DNA of 64,000 bases from Geotrypetes seraphini (taxonomy: Eukaryota; Chordata; Amphibia; Gymnophiona; Dermophiidae). The translations under genes and the position numbers were made by a program. Of this stretch, positions 57,401-64,000 are shown piece after piece. Below the pieces are notes generated by a model that saw only the letters and a list, made by a program, of their open reading frames with translations, was not told the origin of the DNA and searched no databases. Location: NCBI RefSeq assembly GCF_902459505.1, contig NC_047096.1, forward strand, positions 1,488,001-1,552,000, written 5' to 3'. The first letter of the stretch is position 1. Every line of letters starts with the position of its first letter.

Positions 57401-60400
57401 GGAGAATCACTCGGAAATGTTGAAGAATCCACCAGAGTGCTCTTTTAAATACTGATGAGCCGAATTGGAGACTGCCAGGAACCTCCAAAAAGACCAGGGT
57501 AAGCCATTTTGATAATCGGACACTGAACTAGCTTAGCAACTGCATTAAAGGCAACCTTAAAGTTTTGAGAATCTGGCCCTCAGTTCTCCTCATACTCTGC
57601 ATTTATAGACCAGGAATGTAACCAGCCATTGGATGCTGAAGCCCCACCAGCTAAAGATTTTCACTGCTGAGCCTCTCCTCTCCTCTTGCTGCTGCAGAAA
57701 ACAGGAAGTTGGAAATGCGCCTCGGCTGCCAACTCCAGGACTCCCTGAGCATGCTCAGTTCCCACGTGAGGAGTCCCAGCGTTGACAGCTTGAAGCTTCC
57801 TGTTTCCTGAAGCAGCAAGAGGAGGAGAGGTGTGGCTGGCGGAGCTTCAGCATTCCCCAGCTCTGCCTTCCTCACACTGGATTTTAAATGTAACTTACTC
57901 AAATTGTGATTATCTTTCTTCTGCCGCTCTTTGGCTATCGCTCTGTTCTCTGCATCTACAAGAGAAATGGAGAGTGTGAGCTGTAGTACCCCATGTGTGT
58001 CTGGTGTGTTTGCACTCACGAGCTCCTCCAGGTCATTCACTCTCTCCAGCAGAAATGAAGACTCATGTTAACCTGATGACTAGATTTGGCCAGAGATGTT
58101 AACCAACCACCACTGTGCAGAGACCAGAAATGTAAATCATCTTCCTTCATTACCCTGTACCCTGGTGAGAGAGTCAGTGGTTCACTCTAGAACTCAGGGG
58201 TAGATATTTAAAAGGATTTACGTGACCCCTCCCCCCTCTGAAATCCTGCGGTATAATCACAGCAAAACAAGCAACAGCCCGACGAGAGAAATATTTTAAT
58301 GAGAACAAACACATATGCCTGACAGAAGGCTGTGTCAGAGGCCAACTACAGAGGTATCGTCCAAAAGCACCCATCTCTCTAGCATAACAGTAAACTTGTC
58401 TTCCAGGGAAGACATCATGTCAGGCACATGTGTTTGTTTCAATTCAAATTTGTGCTATATTTCTAGGTTGGTCTGCTTTTGGATCCAGGAATGATCTCAA
58501 GGGGACATTAAATAAATCCTCTTCCTTTATTAAGCAGAGAGTGCCACTAAATCTCAGCACAGAGTGCCACAGAGGTCTGGTGGCAGAGTCAGAGCAGAGC
58601 CAAGACTTACCCAGTTCATGATGAATTTTAGTCTGCTAATTAGGCAAGTGCCCAGATAAAAATTTGAACAGTACAAAGACTGCCCCACCTTTATCCAGGA
58701 ACTAGTCTGAATATTGACGGGCCACACAGACAACTTCCAGCACCACCAAAGACCCACATTTTCAACACTTGTGCCCAAACTGGGTCATTTTATGTCTGCA
58801 GCAGTGTGTACTAGAGAATGACACAAGTTTTGTCTCTGTCTCTGTCCCATTCCTGTAAGTTCTGCCTTAACTGCACAAGCCTTGAACACTTATGATTTTA
58901 AAGGGTTTGAGGCTTGTGAGGATGGGGCAGGGATAGGAAAAGAACTCATCGAGACGTGAAAATTTGTCCCCATGTCATTCTCTAGTGTGTACCTCTGTAA
59001 TCAGTGACCGCCTGGGCTCAGTATTGCCCTGGTCATCCATAGAAAGGGCTAAGCTTATGTTCTGTCATATGAAAACTGACCAGAGGTACTCCTCTCAGCA
59101 AAGGACAGCAATTAGATGACCACTGAAAAAGTGAGCCCTGCACAGAAAGTAAAGTGGCCTGTGCCAGCACTGAGCTAAGGCAAGATTACATCCAGACTCA
59201 CACCTCATTTACCTGTCAATTCCCTTTTGATACTGAGATCTGGTGGGCAGGAATTACTGGTGACACCAATGAGAGATGCTGTCACACGGGGGTCATCACC
59301 GCACAGATCCGTGTGACTGCTGGAAAACATGAGCTACAAAAAAAAAACACACGAGTCCCCATCATACCAAACATGAGCTGCAGGATATGACGTATGAACA
59401 CAACAGGAAATACTGAGAAAATAGAAAACACTGGCTTTCTAGCACTGAACTGGAAATAACTGCACATCTCACCACTGGCGCTGACGTGTGATTTTGGAAA
59501 GCACGTTGGACAGACGGGCTCTGTGTGGCAGTACATCAGCATTTTTAAGGAAATGAATAACCCCCGGTATACGGAGGTAGCTTGTATCTTCCCCTAAACA
59601 CTGTGTTGATGTTGTCGGGATAATTCCATAATGTGGGGACCTAAACTTTGGAACTGCGCACACAAAATACCACAAAAACTAGGAGCAGCAAACTCTGTGC
59701 CAAAACCAACCCCCTTTTGCTAAATCACGATATGAACGTCGGAAGTAGCATGGAGCATTCAGCGTGGCTCCCTGAGCTAATAACCGCTATTGCGGGCAAA
59801 GTACGTACAAAATGGAGCAAAGACGACCTTCATGCTGAAAAATTACACTGCAATAACCACCATGCAAAGTGGAACCTGAAACCGGCATTTAAAGACACGT
59901 TAAATGCCTTAGCGCTATTTAATAACCAAACCCGCTTCTATGGACAGGGAACACATTTATTTCATATTTCACTTTTAATTACCTAAGCAATTAGCCTGGC
60001 AACTAAAATTCAATGCAAAGAAATGCAGAGTAATGCATTTGGGGATTAATAATAGGAAGGAACCGTATATGCTGGGAGGAGAGAAGCTGATATGCACAGA
60101 CGGGGAGAGGGACCTTGGGGTGATAGTGTCCGAAGATCTAAAGGCGAAAAAACAGTGTGACAAGGCAGTGGCTGCTGCCAGAAGGATGCTGGGCTGTATA
60201 AAGAGAGGCATAACCAATAGAAGAACAAAGGTGTTGATGCCCCTGTACAGGCCATTGGTAAGGCTCCACTTGGAATATTGTGTTCAATTTTGGAGACTGT
60301 ATCTGGCAAAGGACGTAAGAAGACTTGAGGCGGTCCAGAGGAGGGCGACGAAAATGATAGGAGGCTTGCACCAGAAGACATATGAGGAGAGACTGGAAGC

Positions 60401-63096
60401 CCTGAATATGTATACCCTAGAGGAAAGGAGAGACAGGGGAGATATGATTCAGACATTCAAATACTTGAAGGGTATTAATGTAGAACAAAATCTTTTCCAG
60501 AGAAAGGAAAATGGTAAAATCAGAGGACATAATTTGAGGTTGAGGGGTGGTAGATTCAAGAGCAATGTTAGGAAATTCTACTTTACGGAGAGGGTGGTGG
60601 ATGCCTTGAATGCGCTTCTGAGAGAGGTGGTGGAGAGGAAAACTGTGACTGAGTTCAACGAAGCGTGGGATGAACACAAAGGATCTAGAATCAGAAAATA
60701 AGATTAAAGATTGAACTAGGCCAGTTACTGGGCAGACTTGTACGGTCTGTGTCTGTGTATGGCCGTTTGGTGGAGGATGGGCAGGGGAGGGCTTCAATGG
60801 CTGGGAGGGTGTAGATGGGCTGGAGTAAGTCTTAACAGAGATTTCGGCAGTTGGAACCCAAGTAATAGCTAAGAAGAAAAAATTAAAAAATTTAAATTGA
60901 ATCAGGTTGGGCAGACTGGATGGACCATTCGGGGTCTTTATCTGCCATCATCTACTATGTTACTATGTTAAATATTAGGGCTCAGATTCCCATTGTTTCA
61001 TCCCTTATTTTCTCTCTTCTCTTAAGTTATGAAGATGTAACTTTACCCCTTTATCCTTACATTTCGTGTACGTCTTAAAATTGTTAGTTCTAAGACTTTT
61101 GTTTATTGTTTACTTATTGTAACCCGTTTTATGAAGCTGTAAATCGCTTAGTAATTTGAATAAGTGATCCATCAAATATAAATAAAAACCTGAAACCTTA
61201 ATATCAGATAAAAAAATATTAAAATCAGAAGAGGAACCTAAGTGACAAGTTTGAAATATGAGGTAAGGAGGGAACTGGGGAGACCACTAATTATGCTAAA
61301 ACCTAAGAGGAAAATGGATGTGTGAGGATGTTGGTCTTAGATCACAATAACACTCTGGCCTGAGGTCGACCGACCGACAGCAGGATCCACGCTGAAAGCG
61401 AGGAAGAAAGCGTGTGATAACAGAGCCCCGAAATCCAGCGTATCGATGAGTATTGTGTCAAAAGCTGCATAGATCAAGAAGGATGAGGATGGAGTAGAGG
61501 CCTTTGGATTTGGCCAAGAGCAAGTTATTATTATTATATGACCAGAAAGGTAACACTGCTAACACTGTCCCATCGTTGCATCCTTCCACTAACTAAATTA
61601 AACTAAACCTTAAGTTTATATACCGCATCCTCTCCATAATTATGGAGCTTGGCGCGGTTTACAAGAGCTTAATGTAAGGAAGGAACAGCATAATGGGGTT
61701 AGAGGTTGAGTGTAGGGGGGAAGAGAGCACTACATTTTTGTGAATAGCCTAGTTTTCAGGTGCTTTCAGAATAGTTGAAAGGAGCCCAGATTCCGTAGTG
61801 GGGCAGTACGGTTATTCCAGAGCTCAGTGATTCTGAAGAAGAGAGATTTCCCTAATTTTCCCATAAAGAGGATACCTTTTAGCGTGGGGAAGGATAGTTT
61901 AAGTTTTGGGGTGGATCTGGTGGAATCAGGACTCAAGGAGTTCCAAGATAGTGGAATTAGGGGAGGGAGGATGCTATGTAGGATCTTAAAAGCTAGGCAG
62001 TCGCATTTAAAATGAACCCTGGAAATTACTGGAAGCCAGTGAAGTTTGGACAGAAGTGGAAAAACATGATCAAATTTGCTTTTTGTGAAGATCAGCTTGG
62101 CCGCAGTGTTCTGAATTTGCTGAAGTCTTTGGAGACTTTTTTTGGTTAGACTTAAATAGATGGAGTTACAGTAGTCTAGTCTGGAGAGGATGATTTGTAC
62201 AAGGACGGCAAAATGTTGTTGGTGGAAGTTCCACTAACAACAAAACTCTGTTCAATGATGTTTCTGTGGGCATTTTCTGGGTGCCACTTGGACAGGATGG
62301 CATAGGCATGACACATGTAAGTCTTCCAGACTCAACCTGAGCAGAACTGTTTCAGCTAAGAGCAATGTTCTTCTCAAACAGAAACAGATACTGCACTTCG
62401 ATCTCCAGATAGTGGTTTTCACTGTGGTTCAGTGGAGTCCCAGAGCATCAGAACTAGCTTTGCAATCCTTTCTAAACTGAAATATTTCTACATCTCTTCT
62501 GGAGTTATAGCATTCTTGTAGAAACCTTGTAGGGACTCATAGTTTGGTTCAATATATAGATTCAACAGGGAAGGCTCAACCAAGCCTGGCTGTATCCAAC
62601 CAGCTGACTAAGTAAGGGGACAGTTACTTTCTCACAGGGGTGATACTGATGTTGGATTACTTTATTCATTAAATAAATGACATTATAATGGAAAAACCAT
62701 GTCATGCTCGCATTTACTCAGGTTGCCTTTGTTCAATATTGCACTATGTTTACAGATCGGAAACTATTCAGTGTGACATATATGCAATAAAAGAGGAAAT
62801 TGGGAGGGGCAAAATCCTTATGAACACCACAAGGAGGCGCTCTCTGGCATAATGCAAGTGTTGAGATGAGCACCCACTGATACTGTATTTTCTTAATTAT
62901 AGAGCCTACAAACAAGCAAGAGACACACACAGGGGTGAGTACATATACAAGTATGTTGACGGATCCATATTTATACACAAGCACATGAAGACAGGTAGTG
63001 ACTGCGAACACTTACGGTGTTAGGCATGGAGGCAGCAGGATCTGTGAATCCAAAAACATCGTCCAAACTCATGATCTGATCGATAACATCATCCAT
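51042..63096 (-). CDS. TFEB: TFEB, MiT/TFE family transcription factor EB; 3' six coding exons (5' part outside window)
   Basis: Six exons (63096-63016, 59333-59213, 57955-57899, 56165-56090, 53639-53492, 51437-51042) join in frame to 292 residues plus stop. The 57, 76 and 148-base exons of the DNA-binding region match MiT/TFE exon sizes. Visible residues 1-67 are the regulatory segment ([26 protein letters not shown]), about 80-140 the bHLH ([20 protein letters not shown]) and about 141-175 the leucine zipper; the C-terminus has LIKQE (a possible sumoylation site), [13 protein letters not shown] and [16 protein letters not shown] is chosen over TFE3 and MITF by DLDVRWNKG (the others have DPEMRW or DPDMRW), YIRRMQKE and [11 protein letters not shown]. 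Known role: activates lysosome and autophagy genes through CLEAR E-boxes and is held in the cytosol by mTORC1 phosphorylation and 14-3-3. The N-terminal Rag-binding part is not in the window. MDFI is its convergent neighbour. Confidence 0.96.
51655..52110. repeat. Pyrimidine-rich tract in TFEB's last intron
   Basis: The + strand is mostly C/T for about 450 bases (TTTCTGCTTTCCTCCATCTC, 17-base T run at 51991). On the TFEB strand this is purine rich. Long + frames here are artefacts. Confidence 0.75.
52731..52937. mobile_element. hAT (Charlie-like) non-autonomous element with 8-base TSD
   Basis: CAGGGGTGTCCAACCTG and inverted CAGAGGTGTCCAACC are the ends; ATCTAGAT is repeated exactly at 52723-52730 and 52938-52945. 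Words GGCCCAGTGAAGTATTTTG and GCGGCTCAGCGAAGCCAAAA are Charlie-like. In a TFEB intron. Confidence 0.93.
53492..53639 (-). CDS. TFEB: TFEB exon, helix 2 and leucine zipper
   Basis: The exon has 148 bases, with acceptor TTCCCCAG before 53639 and donor GTAAGAAG after 53492. It encodes [20 protein letters not shown] and then the zipper start ending NKQLWLRIQ. Helix 2 is identical to human TFEB. Confidence 0.97.
54079..55452. mobile_element. Non-autonomous DNA transposon, about 1.37 kb, TA-flanked
   Basis: GGCCCAGATGCACTA and inverted GGGCCTAGATGCACTA are the ends with TA on both sides. Internal GGCAGGAGGGAGTGGGCAT words repeat and also appear inverted near 54362. An antisense L2 tail (54611-54780; ATACCGCTTAAAAAATTGTC) is inserted. 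In a TFEB intron. Confidence 0.78.
56090..56165 (-). CDS. TFEB: TFEB exon, basic region and helix 1
   Basis: The exon has 76 bases, with acceptor CTCTTCAG and donor GTAAGTA. It encodes [15 protein letters not shown], then GTLIPKVTD. The His (previous exon), Glu and Arg residues that read the E-box are present, as is the RRRR nuclear localisation signal. The loop residues VTD differ from human AND. Confidence 0.96.
56266..56465 (-). mobile_element. tRNA-type SINE
   Basis: On the - strand GTGGTGCAGTGGTTAAAGCT, CAAGTCACTTAATCCCCCCA and CCTGAATAGATTCATGTAAA follow SINE order. In a TFEB intron. Confidence 0.85.
56588..56785 (-). mobile_element. tRNA-type SINE, second tandem copy
   Basis: Nearly the same sequence as 56266-56465, separated by the TGACATCACTAATGAGG block that elsewhere became the 46-base minisatellite. 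Confidence 0.85.
56831..57579. mobile_element. Non-autonomous DNA transposon, about 750 bases
   Basis: GGGCTAGATTCTCAAAACTT and inverted GGGCCAGATTCTCAAAACTT are long matching ends. The interior has no coding sequence. No clear TSD. In a TFEB intron. Confidence 0.78.
57899..57955 (-). CDS. TFEB: TFEB exon, start of basic region
   Basis: The exon has 57 bases, with acceptor TCTTGTAG and donor GTAAGTT. It encodes [19 protein letters not shown], nearly the human [19 protein letters not shown], and completes the Ile of LIERRRR across the junction. Confidence 0.96.
58812..58984. mobile_element. hAT element of Ac type with 8-base TSD
   Basis: TAGAGAATGACACAAG and inverted TAGAGAATGACATGGG are the ends. 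GTGTGTAC is repeated exactly at 58804-58811 and 58985-58992 and fits the Ac-group pattern nTnnnnAn. In a TFEB intron. Confidence 0.93.
59213..59333 (-). CDS. TFEB: TFEB exon with the 14-3-3 (Ser211-like) site
   Basis: A T-rich tract and TGTAG precede 59333, and the donor is GTAAATG. The 121 bases encode 40 codons plus one base, including SSSH near the start, [16 protein letters not shown] and KRELT. Human TFEB has GVTSSSCPADL, where the last Ser is S211, the mTORC1 and 14-3-3 site; that serine is kept. The first third is more diverged than the rest. Confidence 0.92.
59335..59990. other. TFEB intron, mostly unassigned
   Basis: CCCCCTTTTGCTAAATCACG at 59709 and GAGCATTCAGCGTGGCTCCC look like half of the 49646-type MITE. 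Otherwise nothing recognised. Confidence 0.4.
59996..60975 (+). mobile_element. CR1 LINE 3' end with unbroken 222-codon frame
   Basis: The frame 60033-60701 has no stop and reads [76 protein letters not shown] and [16 protein letters not shown]. It is 5' truncated and lacks the catalytic RT motifs, so it cannot move itself. The tail is ACTATGTTACTATGTT. Antisense to TFEB, in an intron. Confidence 0.93.
61080..61200 (+). mobile_element. L2-type 3' end
   Basis: TTTATGAAGCTGTAAATCGC and CAAATATAAATAAAAACCTG form a tail similar to that at 22135-22195. Confidence 0.6.
61590..62220 (-). mobile_element. L2-type LINE 3' end, antisense
   Basis: AAGTTTATATACCGCATCCT and GCGCGGTTTACAAGAGC start it. 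The - strand holds [29 protein letters not shown] and [10 protein letters not shown], related to the 37000 copy. In a TFEB intron. Confidence 0.85.
62221..63015. other. TFEB intron, no repeat recognised
   Basis: Apart from a stretch with TTATTCATTAAATAAATG (62661) nothing stands out. No further exon found on either strand. Confidence 0.4.
63016..63096 (-). CDS. TFEB: TFEB exon, [15 protein letters not shown] segment
   Basis: This 81-base exon (27 codons) has acceptor CTGGCAG before 63096 and donor GTAAGTG after 63016. It reads [16 protein letters not shown] and ends SMPNT, against human LDDVIDNIMRLDDVLG and QMPNT. It is the most 5' TFEB exon visible; nothing matching the preceding exon was found before position 64000. 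Confidence 0.93.
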
Positions 63097-63301
63097 CTGC
63101 CAGAGAAAGTGGAGCACTGAATCAATGTGGCCAAAGCAAGTCTAGCCTCAGTCACTCCCCTCATCCAGCATTGCAAACAGCTCCTCTGCTGGCAGAGGCT
63201 GAGACTGCAGATCTGGGATCTCCTTATAGTCAGAAAAGCTGGACCATCCCCTGTGGTGTCTCCTGCTGGGTAGAGCTCTGATCCCTCCACATCTCCCAGT
63301 G

Positions 63302-63471
63302 CGGTGTTTCTCAACTCGATCCTGAAGTCCCCCCTTGCCAGTCAGGTTTTTGGGATATCCACAATGAATATGGAGGCAGTTTAAGCAAATCAAGTTTATG
63401 CATATTCATTGTGAATATCCTGAAAACCTGACTGGCATGAGAGGACTCCAGGACCGAGTTGAGAAACACTG
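63302..63471. mobile_element. hAT fold-back element, older copy
   Basis: GGTGTTTCTCAACTCG and inverted AGTGTTTCTCAACTCG are the ends. Flanks TCCCAGTG and TCTTACTG match at 5 of 8. The octamer is lost. Confidence 0.85.
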
Positions 63472-63549
63472 TCTTACTGCACCTTCTGCTGGGAGAAAGT
63501 GGGACTGATCCCCCATCATGGACCTTTCAACTTCCTTTTTCAAGAAGCT

Positions 63550-63800
63550 GAAAGATGCCGTCCTAGGTCAGACGACCACCATTGAGCCCAGCATCCTGTC
63601 TCCAATGACAGCCAGTTAGAGGCCCATGAAAGAGAAACCTACTGCATTCCCAAAGCTGGAGACCTCTACGAATATCCAGTTACATAACAGTTAGTGGACT
63701 TGTCCTTTAGAAACCTACCTAAACCTTTTTTAAACTCTATTGTGATTCTAGAGTCCAATTTTGCCTTGACTGAAAAAATACTTTTTAGAATTGGTTTTAG
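63550..63800 (-). mobile_element. CR1 antisense fragment
   Basis: GATGCCGTCCTAGGTCAGAC, CATTGAGCCCAGCATCCTGT and GAAACCTACCTAAACCTTTT keep CR1 order with many changes. Confidence 0.65.
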
Positions 63801-64000
63801 ATCCACTCCCTCTCGATATTCAGCCAGTGACAGTCAGCATTTTCCATCGCCAGCTAAATTAGCTCCCAATATTCAGTGCCAGGCCATGTTCATCAGCATT
63901 GAATACTGGGGGCTGAATGTGCCAGAGCTTATACGGGCCTGGCCAATATTTGCGTTGTAGTGCAAGCTGCTGCGGCAGCCATTTTGGAGCCGTGTGTGGT

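Noticed and set aside
51042-63096. MITF, TFE3 or TFEC instead of TFEB
   Set aside because: [28 protein letters not shown] and the C-terminal [11 protein letters not shown] with [16 protein letters not shown] are TFEB features; the others differ at these sites.
1-64000. Retrovirus, LTR or Polinton copies, and toxin genes
   Set aside because: I looked for such parts and long terminal repeats and recognised none; repeats here are LINEs, SINEs and small DNA transposons.

Overview
This is a stretch of vertebrate nuclear genome: spliced host genes with GT/AG introns, set in a dense field of CR1 and L2-type LINEs, tRNA-type SINEs and small DNA transposons. The repeat mix and the neutral GC point to a tetrapod. 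I think an amphibian, perhaps a caecilian, is most likely, but that is an impression from repeat style and not a proof. No bacterial, viral or plasmid genes were seen, and no retrovirus, LTR element or Polinton was recognised.

Two host genes face each other. On the + strand, MDFI (MyoD family inhibitor, I-mfa) is complete in four coding exons: 6451-6526, 13992-14177, 18048-18314 and 18825-19078, with all splice phases matching (260 codons plus stop). It starts in a CpG-dense segment and ends in a cysteine-rich I-mfa domain, with a polyadenylation signal at 19397. On the - strand, the last six coding exons of TFEB lie at 63016-63096, 59213-59333, 57899-57955, 56090-56165, 53492-53639 and 51042-51437. 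They encode 292 residues: part of the regulatory region, the basic helix-loop-helix, the leucine zipper and the C-terminus. The 5' part of TFEB lies beyond the right edge. The convergent MDFI/TFEB pair matches the human 6p21.1 arrangement.

Layout: 1-6100 holds a CR1-derived tandem array, a mariner end, and CR1 and L2 remnants. 6180-19420 is MDFI. 19.4-50.6 kb is intergenic: LINEs nested in one another, an L1 ORF1 copy, fold-back hAT elements, SINEs, two minisatellites, purine-rich tracts and a few non-repetitive AT-rich blocks that could be regulatory. 50.6-63.1 kb is TFEB with repeat-filled introns. 63.1-64.0 kb is upstream TFEB intron with an hAT and a CR1 fragment.

The most consistent non-gene signal is a family of fold-back hAT elements. 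The intact ones have 8-bp target duplications with a central TA (Buster-group rule), and most copies carry a POU octamer ATTTGCAT. I did not find a convincing new molecular system in this window; the findings are mainly repeat biology and candidate regulatory DNA.
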